Below the pieces are notes generated by a model, which was not told the DNA's origin, searched no databases, and was given only the letters and a program-made list of their open reading frames with translations. 64,000 nt of DNA from Lentisphaerae bacterium WC36 (GTDB taxonomy: Bacteria; Verrucomicrobiota; Lentisphaeria; Victivallales; SZUA-371), in the NCBI GenBank assembly GCA_020683205.1, contig CP085689.1:496001-560000 (forward strand), given 5' to 3'. The position numbers and the translations under genes were made by a program. This document shows, piece after piece, positions 18,137 through 26,285 of this stretch (its first letter is position 1; every line of letters starts with the position of its first letter).

Positions 18137-19021
18137 TTGATAAGCTTAACGAATGGTGCTATAATAAATAAGTATGATTATAGCCCATTTGGACAATTAG
18201 CAAAAACAGATGAGAATGTTGAAAACGTATTCAAATTCAGTAGTGAATATGCCGAAAAAGAAACAGGTTTAATCTATTACAATTACCGTTATTATAACCC
18301 AACAACAGGAAAATGGCTAAAGCGTGACCCAATCCAAGAAGCTGGCGGATTAAATTTGTATGGCTTTGCCTTAAATAGTGCAATAAATTACTGGGATAAT
18401 TTAGGTTTGAAAGAATATTGTCTCTGGGAACCAACGGGGTCTAAGATTGCTAAATCTATTTCAAGCGGAGCGCCTAAGTCTTTCTCTAATAATGAAAAAT
18501 GGCTCAAGGGTAAAGGCGTTAAAGGACAGCCAAACTATATATATTGGGAAAAATATGTTAGAAATTGTTATTATAATCCGTTTGAAGAAGATGGTTCAGT
18601 TGAGAATTGTGCTGTTATTATTATGATTGGTCATGCTGGTTATGTTAGTAATATTCATAACTACAAAATACCTAAATGTTCTAGAGTTGGAACATTAGGG
18701 TGTTATAGCGGAAAAAATGCTCAACCTCCAAAAGAAAATCAAATCAAAGATTTTCCAAAACCAGAAGGGAAAATAGGTTGGAGTAAAGATTCTACTAGCG
18801 CTGGATATGAAAGTTTTGGTAAATTAGTTAAAGCATCCATTGAATTTGCTGAAGCAGAAGCTGAAACAATGTCACAAGATTGTAAATGTAAGTGTGAAAA
18901 AATAACAATATATATAAATTGTCAAAGAGGTAAAGACAGTGCCACAAAAAGATTAAATAAATGGAAACATTGTAATAAAGCTTATAAGACTTATAATTGT
19001 CAGAAAAATAAAAAGAAATAG
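18137..19021 (+). CDS. Rhs core fragment with possible clan CD-like peptidase toxin, cassette 12
   Basis: Core homology from about 18106 (IADGNKNITQL) entering the ISLTNGAIINKYDYSPF haplotype. The toxin domain has NCAVIIMIGHAGYV (His166), SRVGTLGCYSGKN (Cys189), then a helix FGKLVKASIEFAEAEAETMSQ and DCKCKCEKITIYINC. It is the third member of the family in cassettes 3 and 5 (His-Cys spacing 23 against 26). The GTLGCYSG block is the most clan CD-like of the three. Inference from motifs. Confidence 0.6.
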   Translation: MISLTNGAIINKYDYSPFGQLAKTDENVENVFKFSSEYAEKETGLIYYNYRYYNPTTGKWLKRDPIQEAGGLNLYGFALNSAINYWDNLGLKEYCLWEPTGSKIAKSISSGAPKSFSNNEKWLKGKGVKGQPNYIYWEKYVRNCYYNPFEEDGSVENCAVIIMIGHAGYVSNIHNYKIPKCSRVGTLGCYSGKNAQPPKENQIKDFPKPEGKIGWSKDSTSAGYESFGKLVKASIEFAEAEAETMSQDCKCKCEKITIYINCQRGKDSATKRLNKWKHCNKAYKTYNCQKNKKK

Positions 19022-19543
19022 GTGAAAACTTTGAAATTATTAGTTAAAATAAAACTATGCTTGATTATTTTAGTTTATACGTTGATGAATGGATGTAATA
19101 ACGGGATGAAAATTAGTGAAAAACCATATAATTTTAATTCTTTTGAAATTGAAAAGAAATCACATAAAAATGGTAAAGAAAAGGTGATTTACTGTCTTAA
19201 TGATGCGAATGAAGTAATGAAAATATTTACACTTTTAACAAATTATAGCGATAATTCTAAAGGTCTTGAAATGTGTTTTTGTGGAAATATGCCAAAGGTT
19301 ATTTTTAAAAATACAAAAACGGGGGAACAAATAAGAGTAAATATTGAATTTAATAATTATCAAATTTCAATTTATCATAAAAAAAATGAAATTTTATGGA
19401 CAAAAAATAAAGAGTTTGTTACTAAATATCTTAATATAATGAAAAATAATTGCAAAAAAGAATATAAGCATTGGAATGATTTTTCTAAAAGCCTTGGAGC
19501 TAGTGGGATTGATGATTATTTAGCGAATGGAGTGAAAAAATGA
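19022..19543 (+). CDS. putative immunity lipoprotein of cassette 12
   Basis: A 173-aa product from GTG 19022; TTG 19031, better spaced from AGG at 19020, is an alternative. The N-terminus is a signal peptide with lipobox LMNGC. The mature part has CFCGNMPKVIF and alternating strands. Its stop overlaps the next ATG (ATGA), so the next gene is translationally coupled to it. Confidence 0.55.
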   Translation: MKTLKLLVKIKLCLIILVYTLMNGCNNGMKISEKPYNFNSFEIEKKSHKNGKEKVIYCLNDANEVMKIFTLLTNYSDNSKGLEMCFCGNMPKVIFKNTKTGEQIRVNIEFNNYQISIYHKKNEILWTKNKEFVTKYLNIMKNNCKKEYKHWNDFSKSLGASGIDDYLANGVKK

Positions 19544-19977
19544 ATACTTTTTTAATTTTTTTATGTTTTGGAATTTTAGTTTTTTTTGTAAATTGTAATA
19601 ATCAAGTTACAAAATTGGGTATAAAGGCAAAAAAAAATCCTAGTATTCAAGAGTTTGAAATATTTGATAATATTAACAAATTGCAGTTAACTAGCAGTAA
19701 ATGTTCTAAAAAATTATGTATTACAGACAAAAACATTACTATGAATTTTCTTAGTTTACTTGAAAAAACCGCTGCTGTTATTATTTCATTAAGTGTAGGA
19801 TATGCCGCTGGTTTAGCATCATGTGGTTTGGCTGCAGCTGCAGCATGGCCTTTTTATACCGCGACAGTTTATAATATCTGTATGTCTGGAGTTGTCCCAG
19901 TATATGCTACTGGTATGATCTTATTAAATGCTGCAATTGATGAATGCAAGCAAAGTTGCAATGAGCTTAAAGAATAA
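19540..19977 (+). CDS. lipoprotein leader fused to a hydrophobic Cys-rich toxin-like domain, no Rhs core
   Basis: A 145-aa protein. Residues 1-19 look like a lipoprotein signal peptide (FFVNC), residues 20-70 are polar, and residues 72-145 form a hydrophobic, Ala/Gly-rich segment with Cys pairs (KTAAVIISLSVGYAAGLASC ... DECKQSCNELKE). That C-terminal part resembles the toxin domains of cassettes 13, 14 and 17, all of which end in C...C(K/E)xxC(E/A)KLK-like tails. It looks like a chimera between an immunity-type lipoprotein and a toxin tail, or a toxin delivered without Rhs. The gene after it encodes a two-helix immunity-like protein. Confidence 0.55.
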   Translation: MNTFLIFLCFGILVFFVNCNNQVTKLGIKAKKNPSIQEFEIFDNINKLQLTSSKCSKKLCITDKNITMNFLSLLEKTAAVIISLSVGYAAGLASCGLAAAAAWPFYTATVYNICMSGVVPVYATGMILLNAAIDECKQSCNELKE

Positions 19978-19990
19978 AAAAGGCATAAAC

Positions 19991-20188
19991 ATGGATTATA
20001 TAAATTTAAAAAAACTTATATTAATATTAATTTTTATTAACTTTATACCACTAATAATTTTTGCTTTTATTTTACCTAAAATTATAAGTGACAAATACAG
20101 AAATTCTATTAAATGGGCTTTTTATATATTTAATGCAAGCTTATTATTAGTTAATGGAATTATTATTTATATGCTTTTTTGTGCATAA
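19991..20188 (+). CDS. small two-helix membrane immunity protein (for 19540-19977)
   Basis: A 65-aa protein with two membrane helices (about 7-30 and 40-63). ATG 19991 is preceded by AAAAAGG. It matches in size and topology the immunity proteins of cassettes 13, 14 and 17, supporting the view that the preceding protein carries a toxin of that family. Confidence 0.55.
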   Translation: MDYINLKKLILILIFINFIPLIIFAFILPKIISDKYRNSIKWAFYIFNASLLLVNGIIIYMLFCA

Positions 20189-20232
20189 GATTATGAGACT
20201 GCTTGTCTTAAAGTTAATAAAAGAAGCATTTT

Positions 20233-20325
20233 ATGAAAGATAAATTAAGTTATCGGCTCTTTTGTTAACCCTTGGAGTTATTCTTTTACAATAGGTTAAT
20301 TTCAAATATTTATTTTTTGTTCCTA
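20233..20325 (+). pseudogene. degraded copy of the immunity gene at 34674
   Basis: From ATG 20233 the DNA (ATGAAAGATAAATTAAGTTA ... AATTTCAAATATTTATTTTT) follows the 34674-34922 gene closely but has a small deletion, a frameshift and an early stop, and is cut off where the next Rhs core fragment begins. It is a scar of a former cassette. Confidence 0.75.
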
Positions 20326-20358
20326 ATTAAATATAAGCTAGTAAAAAATGTTTGTGAG

Positions 20359-21111
20359 TTGAATAATGGCTCAATTAGTGATAGATTTGTTTGGTTAGGT
20401 GATAATTTATTGGCATTAGAAAAAAATGGTGTGGCATTTAATTACATCGCAGATGGCAATAAAAATATCACGCAGTTAGTTAATTTAACAACAGGAGAAA
20501 TCGCTAATAAATACGATTATAGCCCATTTGGACAATTAGCGAAAACAGATGAGAATGTTGAAAACTCATTCAAATTCAGTAGTGAATATGCCGAAAAAGA
20601 AACTGGTTTAATATACTATAACTACAGATATTATAATCCTGTAAACGGAAAATGGCTCAGCAGAGACCCAATCCAAGAAAAAGGCGGAATGAATGTTTAC
20701 GGTTTTGTTAATAATAATATTATAAATAAATGGGATAAATTAGGCCAAATTCCACAAGCTTATTTAGGATTAATTGCAGCTATAACTGGAGCTTTAGCTA
20801 ATGAATTGTCTGTCTTGGCAAATTCATATATTAATAAAATGGGAAAATGTGATAAAGGGTGCCCAACACAAAAAGATTGTAAAAGCTGCTGTGATAAACT
20901 CGCTACAAAGGCAGCTTTTGCAATTTCAGCTGCATATGCATCAGGTATTACAGCTTGTACTCTTGGCGCTGCGGCAGGATTCCCTTTTTTATCAAAAACA
21001 CTTTTTAGCATTTGTTTTGCTACAGTCACACACTTGCATATATCTAGTTCAAATGGACTAACAAATGCTTATAGAGATTGTAAAGAATCGTGTGAGCAAC
21101 TTAAATCATGA
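20359..21111 (+). CDS. Rhs core fragment with hydrophobic Cys-rich toxin, cassette 13
   Basis: Core homology from about 20328; TTG 20359 is nominal, since a longer frame reads into the immunity remnant upstream. The toxin domain (about 131-250) is short: an Ala/Leu-rich helix, CDKGCPTQKDCKSCCDKLATK, then two hydrophobic helices (AAFAISAAYASGITACTLGAAAG and LFSICFATVTHL) and CKESCEQLKS. No catalytic motif; a membrane-inserting toxin is likely. Members also occur in cassettes 14 and 17 and in the 19540 chimera. Confidence 0.65.
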   Translation: MNNGSISDRFVWLGDNLLALEKNGVAFNYIADGNKNITQLVNLTTGEIANKYDYSPFGQLAKTDENVENSFKFSSEYAEKETGLIYYNYRYYNPVNGKWLSRDPIQEKGGMNVYGFVNNNIINKWDKLGQIPQAYLGLIAAITGALANELSVLANSYINKMGKCDKGCPTQKDCKSCCDKLATKAAFAISAAYASGITACTLGAAAGFPFLSKTLFSICFATVTHLHISSSNGLTNAYRDCKESCEQLKS

Positions 21112-21128
21112 TAGGAGTTATTTAGAAT

Positions 21129-21287
21129 ATGAGAGCTATATTAATGTTGTTATATATTTTTTTATTAAATTTTTTTATATTGCGCTTGATTATTGTTGAA
21201 ACTAATCGAAAGAATAAAATTATTATAGCTATTGGATTTCTTTTTTTGATTATTACACAAATCCATTTGATTATTACTATATTTTAA
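21129..21287 (+). CDS. small two-helix membrane immunity protein of cassette 13
   Basis: A 52-aa protein from ATG 21129 to TAA 21287, with TAGGAG about 12 nt upstream. Two hydrophobic helices (about 3-22 and 30-51) joined by a basic turn (ETNRKNK). Position and topology match the immunity genes of cassettes 14 and 17. Confidence 0.55.
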   Translation: MRAILMLLYIFLLNFFILRLIIVETNRKNKIIIAIGFLFLIITQIHLIITIF

Positions 21288-21481
21288 AATTATATAACTC
21301 AAATGTTTTAGTATCCTAATTGATGTTAATAATTAGATATTTTTTTGATTAGTCAAAAAAATAAGTTCTTGTGGAAGAAAATTGTAAAATCAATAATAAT
21401 TGTTAATTTTACAAATCATAACTTTAAAATTATAGTGTTTTTGTCTATAACAAATATAAGCTAATAAAAACCGTTGATGAG

Positions 21482-22186
21482 TTGAATAGTGGTTCAATAA
21501 GTGATAGATTTGTATGGTTAGGTGATAATTTATTGGCATTAGAAAAAGATGGTGTGGTATTTAATTACATCGCAGATGGGAATAAAAATATCACGCAGTT
21601 GATTGATATGAGTTCGGGTTCGGTTGCGAATCGTTATGATTATTCGCCATTCGGTCAGTTATCGTTAGATAATGAAACCGTGGCGAATCCATTCAAATTT
21701 TCAAGCGAATACGCCGAGAAAGAAACAGGTCTAGTTTACTATAATTACCGTTATTATAATCCAAGCACAGGAAAATGGCTCAGCAGAGACCCAATCGAAG
21801 AAAAAGGCGGAATAAATGTGTATGGTTTTGTTAATAACCAACCTATATCAAACACAGACCATTTAGGTAAACATGCTTTGAGTGTAGGAGGAATATTTGA
21901 CGGTATTTCTATGGCGATAGTTCTTAGTATGAAAAATTGTCCTGATAATTGTCCTGATGCTTGTTATTCTTGTTGTGAAAACCGTTATAACGCGGCCATG
22001 ATTGCATCATTAGTGGCATTTGCTGCAGAGTTAGTTTCATGTACTCAACTTATTCCGATACCTATTGTTGGAGCTGCTTTATATACAACTTGTGTTGCCG
22101 TTGTTACCGCTAAAGGAATTATGGCCGCTGTAGCTATAAACGATGCATATGGAGCATGTAGGGAAAGTTGTTCTAAAGAAAATTAA
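21482..22186 (+). CDS. Rhs core fragment with hydrophobic Cys-rich toxin, cassette 14
   Basis: Core homology from about 21450; TTG 21482 is nominal. Haplotype IDMSSGSVANRYDYSPFGQLSLDNETVANPF. The toxin domain (about 131-234) has CPDNCPDACYSCCENRYN, then hydrophobic helices (AAMIASLVAFAAELVSC, IPIVGAALYTTCVAVVTAKG) and ACRESCSKEN. It aligns in layout with cassettes 13 and 17. Predicted membrane-active. Confidence 0.65.
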   Translation: MNSGSISDRFVWLGDNLLALEKDGVVFNYIADGNKNITQLIDMSSGSVANRYDYSPFGQLSLDNETVANPFKFSSEYAEKETGLVYYNYRYYNPSTGKWLSRDPIEEKGGINVYGFVNNQPISNTDHLGKHALSVGGIFDGISMAIVLSMKNCPDNCPDACYSCCENRYNAAMIASLVAFAAELVSCTQLIPIPIVGAALYTTCVAVVTAKGIMAAVAINDAYGACRESCSKEN

Positions 22187-22208
22187 AATTGCACATGAGG
22201 AACAAATC

Positions 22209-22394
22209 ATGCCTATTTATATTTACTTAAATTTATTGCTTTACTATATTGTAATGACTTTTATGTTTATCATAGAGCTTAGAAAAAGTGATAAAAAAGG
22301 AAAAATTTACGCCACAATTGCCTATGTTTTATTAATATTATTTTACAGTTTGTTATATTTTGCAAATTATTATGAGTTAATTATAGATTCATAA
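22209..22394 (+). CDS. small two-helix membrane immunity protein of cassette 14
   Basis: A 61-aa protein; ATG 22209 follows TGAGGA. Two membrane helices (about 3-22 and 35-55) separated by a basic loop RKSDKKGK. Topology matches the other immunities of the hydrophobic toxin family. Confidence 0.6.
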   Translation: MPIYIYLNLLLYYIVMTFMFIIELRKSDKKGKIYATIAYVLLILFYSLLYFANYYELIIDS

Positions 22395-22444
22395 GTAGTA
22401 AAATGTAGAGTAGTTCTAAATTTAAAGATGATAATTTGTAGTCG

Positions 22445-23296
22445 TTGTATAAGGGTAATAAAAGTTACCTTTATGTGGCCGACGGCAATAAAAATATCAC
22501 GCAGTTAATTAATTTAACAACAGGAGAAATCGCTAATAAATACGATTATAGCCCGTTTGGACAATTAGCAAAAACAGATGAGAATGTAACAAACCCATTC
22601 AAATTCAGTAGCGAATATGCCGAAAAAGAAACAGGTTTAATCTATTACAATTACCGTTATTACAACCCAAGCACAGGAAAATGGTTAAAACGTGACCCAA
22701 TCGGTGAAAAAGGCGGAACAAATTTGTATGTCATTGTTTACAATAATATAATTGCATATGTAGATTCTTTAGGGTTAGAACAAGTAGAATTGGAAGATGA
22801 CCTTCCTATTGGTTCATGTGTAGATTGCCATGTAAATGGAGCTATTCCAATGCTTTTACCAACGCTAACAGGTCCTGGCCCATATGATAAGTACTTTGAT
22901 TATTATCAGGATATGGTAGATGCTAATACAATAGGCGCCGATAAGTATTTTCATTGTTTAGCTCACTGTCAATTGGCTCGAGACACTTCTAGCGCAGAAG
23001 CCGAAATAGCGGGAATAGTACGTGAGATAATTGACAATATTACAAGAGCATTTAGAGCTGCACCTAATGGAGTACAAACTGGTTTACAAGCCTATTTGGA
23101 TGAATTGAGGGAACAGTTATTAGACTCAAAAGAAGATTATGCCGCAAATAAAGCAGGTATTAAGTGTGCCTGTAATAAAGATAAAAGTTGTAAAGATTGC
23201 TGTACAGAGTATGCCAATTCTGATGATCCCAATAATCCAGGTAATCCTGTTGTGCCTAGGGGGTCTATGGATAGATTAAAAGGACTAGGTTATTGA
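22445..23296 (+). CDS. Rhs core fragment with DKYFHC-type toxin, cassette 15
   Basis: The core enters at about 22455 through a variant (NKSYLYVADGNKNITQL) not seen elsewhere in the array. The toxin domain has ADKYFHCLAHCQLARDTSSAEAE, a REIIDNITRAFRA helix, YAANKAGIKCAC and DKSCKDCC. DKYFHCxAxC...D.AAN..G...C...C is a pattern I recall from many proteobacterial Rhs and WapA C-termini, although I cannot name its activity. A small membrane protein follows. Confidence 0.65.
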   Translation: MYKGNKSYLYVADGNKNITQLINLTTGEIANKYDYSPFGQLAKTDENVTNPFKFSSEYAEKETGLIYYNYRYYNPSTGKWLKRDPIGEKGGTNLYVIVYNNIIAYVDSLGLEQVELEDDLPIGSCVDCHVNGAIPMLLPTLTGPGPYDKYFDYYQDMVDANTIGADKYFHCLAHCQLARDTSSAEAEIAGIVREIIDNITRAFRAAPNGVQTGLQAYLDELREQLLDSKEDYAANKAGIKCACNKDKSCKDCCTEYANSDDPNNPGNPVVPRGSMDRLKGLGY

Positions 23297-23298
23297 TT

Positions 23299-23553
23299 AT
23301 GAAAAAATTTTTTAAAATTTGTACTTGTAGTATTTTGATATTTTTAATATTAAGCTCAATTATTTGTGCGTTTATTTCTTTTATGTTTGGTGTCATGTGT
23401 ATTTTGGCACCTCCAGAGGGATCACCAGGAAACTTTGATATGACGATATTAGAAGCAATATCGTACAGCTCTTTGAGTGTTGTGTTAATTTCACTTTTTG
23501 GGTTTGCAATATTTGGGTGTGTTATTTGCTTTTCAAGGATAACAAAGCTTTGA
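23299..23553 (+). CDS. putative two-helix membrane immunity protein of cassette 15
   Basis: An 84-aa protein from ATG 23299, right after the toxin stop, with two hydrophobic segments (about 5-35 and 56-80) around a short extracytoplasmic loop (LAPPEGSPGNF). Confidence 0.55.
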   Translation: MKKFFKICTCSILIFLILSSIICAFISFMFGVMCILAPPEGSPGNFDMTILEAISYSSLSVVLISLFGFAIFGCVICFSRITKL

Positions 23554-23567
23554 AAAGAAAATAGCAG

Positions 23568-24431
23568 TTGATTGATTTAACAACAGGAGAAATCGCTAAT
23601 AAATACGATTATAGCCCATTTGGACAATTAGCAAAAACAGATGAGAATGTTGAAAACGTATTCAAATTCAGTAGTGAATATGCCGAAAAAGAAACAGGCT
23701 TAATTTATTACAATTACCGTTATTACAACCCAAGCACAGGTAAATGGCTAAAACGTGACCCTATAAAAGAATATGGTGGATGGAATATTTATGGATTTGC
23801 TTATAATGATGGTATAAATTATGTTGATATTTTGGGCTTAAGTTTTCATGGTATTATTGACAGTAATTCAAGAAATCATAAAGAAAACTACCCCCATGAT
23901 TACGTTCCTAGCAAGCCTAAACCTAAGGGTCCTGATTATTCAGACAGTGAGCTAGATGCTGCACGAAAACAAGGAAAGGAAATGAATCCTAAATCAATAG
24001 AAGAGGATATTGAGTATTGTGGGTATGTTTGTAAAAAGTGTGTGAAAGGTAAATATAAATATTTTACAACGGTGTGTAAAGGGATTGTAGGAATGTGTAA
24101 TCCTAAAAATGCACCTTGTCCTAGTGGTTCTAAGCCTACCGCAATTTGGCATACTCATGGTAATAATGAGCCTGAAACTCCATCAAAAAACTCTATTTGG
24201 TGGGATAAAGAAAATGCTCCTAAAACCAAAGAGGGTTATGAAGAATTTTCAGATGGGAAAAATAAGAAAGGTGAATACGAAGGAGATAAACCATATTCAC
24301 GTAAGGAAAAAATGCCTAATTATCTCTTTACTCCCCAGGGGAATATGAAAAAATTTGATCCGGGTTCAGGCTCTGATGATGGTTCTCCTGTTGATGATGA
24401 AAGCGTCACTGATTATGGTTCTATTAATTAA
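23568..24431 (+). CDS. Rhs core fragment with DUF4329/JAB-like toxin, cassette 16
   Basis: Shortest core of the intact cassettes (entry at IDLTTGEIANKYDYSPF). The toxin domain has CGYVCKKCVKGKYKY, a CNPKNAPCPSGSKP loop, IWHTHGNNEP (His195, His197), an acidic-Trp segment and NYLFTPQGNMKKFDPG. HTHG...YLFTPxGxxxxFDP is the DUF4329 layout; cassette 2 is the other copy. Tail is acidic. Metal-dependent JAB-like peptidase activity is inferred. Confidence 0.7.
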   Translation: MIDLTTGEIANKYDYSPFGQLAKTDENVENVFKFSSEYAEKETGLIYYNYRYYNPSTGKWLKRDPIKEYGGWNIYGFAYNDGINYVDILGLSFHGIIDSNSRNHKENYPHDYVPSKPKPKGPDYSDSELDAARKQGKEMNPKSIEEDIEYCGYVCKKCVKGKYKYFTTVCKGIVGMCNPKNAPCPSGSKPTAIWHTHGNNEPETPSKNSIWWDKENAPKTKEGYEEFSDGKNKKGEYEGDKPYSRKEKMPNYLFTPQGNMKKFDPGSGSDDGSPVDDESVTDYGSIN

Positions 24432-24447
24432 GAGGAGGTACTATAAA

Positions 24448-25197
24448 ATGAAAAAAAAATTTGTAATAATCACAATATTAATTGTTTTTTTATTAACTAT
24501 TTGTTCTTACTTTATGTGTGGAAAAAATAAACTAAAAAATTTTTCCTACAAAAATTTAAGAATAGCTCCATATTTAAATTTAGTAGATGAATATGCGAGA
24601 AAAAACAAATTAATTGAGAAAAAGTATATTTTAACAAACATCGAACTTCTACGTAACAAAAGTGTCGAAAAAATGCTTTTAGAAGGTTATGGTTATAATT
24701 TTAATAAAAAAGATGGTATTCTTGGTTTTATTTTAATTAGATTATGCTCGACTCAAGCAGAATATGGAGATATCATTTTGTTGGCAGACTATAAAAAATA
24801 CCGGATAATAAAAGAATTATCATTTAAACCCGAACAAAATTGTTTAAAAATTAGGAATGAAAAATTTCAAAAAACAGTAAAAATAACTACTTCTTTTAGA
24901 AAAATGCTCAGCTTTTTAATAAATAAAGAGAAAAAAAAACTCACTGAAGAAAACTATAATAAGCTTGTAAATTCTGTAAAAGGGATAGTTCTTTATGATA
25001 GGAGAAATCAAAATTTTCACTGTGATTTTGTTGATAATTATTTGAAATTGGGAGATTATAATGGGAATTTTATTTTAGTAGATGTAAGTGGGAAGCCAAC
25101 TTGGAAAGATCTTAATGACTCAATGCTTGGAGGAATTTTTTATTTGTGTTATGATGCGTCAACGCGTAAATTTATAAAAAGTTATGTTCTTAGATAA
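24448..25197 (+). CDS. putative membrane-anchored immunity protein of cassette 16
   Basis: A 249-aa protein; GAGGAGGT lies just upstream of ATG 24448. The N-terminus has a hydrophobic stretch ending SYFMCGKNK, either a signal anchor or a lipobox-like site. The mature part is basic, with YDRRNQNFHCDFVDNYL. No similarity is evident to the two candidate immunities of the related cassette 2 toxin. Confidence 0.5.
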   Translation: MKKKFVIITILIVFLLTICSYFMCGKNKLKNFSYKNLRIAPYLNLVDEYARKNKLIEKKYILTNIELLRNKSVEKMLLEGYGYNFNKKDGILGFILIRLCSTQAEYGDIILLADYKKYRIIKELSFKPEQNCLKIRNEKFQKTVKITTSFRKMLSFLINKEKKKLTEENYNKLVNSVKGIVLYDRRNQNFHCDFVDNYLKLGDYNGNFILVDVSGKPTWKDLNDSMLGGIFYLCYDASTRKFIKSYVLR

Positions 25198-25248
25198 ATC
25201 TAGACAATAATATTCAATAAATATAAACTAATAAAAATAGTTGATGAA

Positions 25249-25980
25249 TTGAATAATGGCTCAATAAGTGATAGATTTGTATGGTTAGGTGATAATTTAC
25301 TGGCATTAGAAAAAGATGGTGTGGTATTTAATTACATCGCCGATGGTAATAAAAATATCACGCAGTTGATTGATATGAGTTCGGGTTCAATAGCGAATCG
25401 TTATGATTATTCGCCATTCGGTCAGTTATCGTTAGATAACGAGACCGTGGCGAATCCATTCAAATTTTCAAGCGAATACGCTGAAAAAGAAACAGGTCTA
25501 ATCTATTACAACTATAGATATTACAACCCAACAACAGGAAAATGGCTTAGCAGAGACCCAATCCAAGAAAAAGGCGGAGAAAACATTTATGGATTTGTAA
25601 ACAACCAACCTATATCAAACACAGATAATTTAGGACAAGCATTCGTAGCAATGCCATTACTAGGGATGCTTGCCACATTAGCATCAGAAGCTATGTTTTT
25701 AGCCATAGGTATTTCTGCTGGTGGGTTAGCGGACGGATGTACAGATTGTAAAAAAAGTAAGTGCCAACAATGTTGTTCTGATGGAGCCGCAATATTAACA
25801 GCGTCGGCAGGTGTAGCGTATGCGCTAGGAATAGGAGGATGTTTTGCTGGTGGCATTAAAACGTTATGGAAGGTATGGGGTTGTGTGGCAAGTGTAGATT
25901 TAGGACTTGGTGGAGCACTGTATAGCATAGCTAAAGGTTTAACAGCTTGTAACATGAAATGTGCAAAACTTAAAGATTAA
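25249..25980 (+). CDS. Rhs core fragment with hydrophobic Cys-rich toxin, cassette 17
   Basis: Core homology from about 25219; TTG 25249 is nominal. Its core DNA is close to cassette 14 and both use NNQPISNTD at the core end. The toxin domain (about 131-243) has an N-terminal hydrophobic helix, DCKKSKCQQCCSDGAAI, Gly/Ala-rich helices (ASAGVAYALGIGGCFAGG) and ACNMKCAKLKD. Third clear member of the hydrophobic family. Confidence 0.65.
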   Translation: MNNGSISDRFVWLGDNLLALEKDGVVFNYIADGNKNITQLIDMSSGSIANRYDYSPFGQLSLDNETVANPFKFSSEYAEKETGLIYYNYRYYNPTTGKWLSRDPIQEKGGENIYGFVNNQPISNTDNLGQAFVAMPLLGMLATLASEAMFLAIGISAGGLADGCTDCKKSKCQQCCSDGAAILTASAGVAYALGIGGCFAGGIKTLWKVWGCVASVDLGLGGALYSIAKGLTACNMKCAKLKD

Positions 25981-25996
25981 AAATTAAGGGTATATT

Positions 25997-26173
25997 ATGT
26001 TAGAAGCAAATCCTATTGGTATTTTACTTTGTTTAATATCTTTTATTATTGTTGGTATATGTCAAATGCCAGAAGAAAAAAAAAGTAAGAGAAAAACTAT
26101 TTACCTTGTTATTTACTTTTTACTTGTTTCTATTTATTTTGTCTATTTTTTGTGTTTATTACTAAAAAAATAA
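25997..26173 (+). CDS. small two-helix membrane immunity protein of cassette 17
   Basis: A 58-aa protein from ATG 25997 to TAA 26173. AAGGG lies upstream. Two hydrophobic helices (about 6-22 and 34-56) flank a basic loop PEEKKSKRK, the same topology as the proteins at 19991, 21129 and 22209. Confidence 0.6.
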   Translation: MLEANPIGILLCLISFIIVGICQMPEEKKSKRKTIYLVIYFLLVSIYFVYFLCLLLKK

Positions 26174-26199
26174 TTTAATATAGTGAACTCTTTAATAAG

Positions 26200-26231
26200 A
26201 CACCATAGTTTTAAAATTATGGTGTTTTTTT
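26200..26231 (+). terminator. recurrent ACACCAT hairpin terminator, copy 3
   Basis: ACACCATAGTTTTAAAATTATGGTGT is almost fully self-complementary and is followed by seven T. It lies between the immunity of cassette 17 and the leader of cassette 18. Confidence 0.85.
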
Positions 26232-26285
26232 GTTAATTTTTGGGGAGTGTTATATATTAAAATAATTGTTTATAAATTATGAAAG

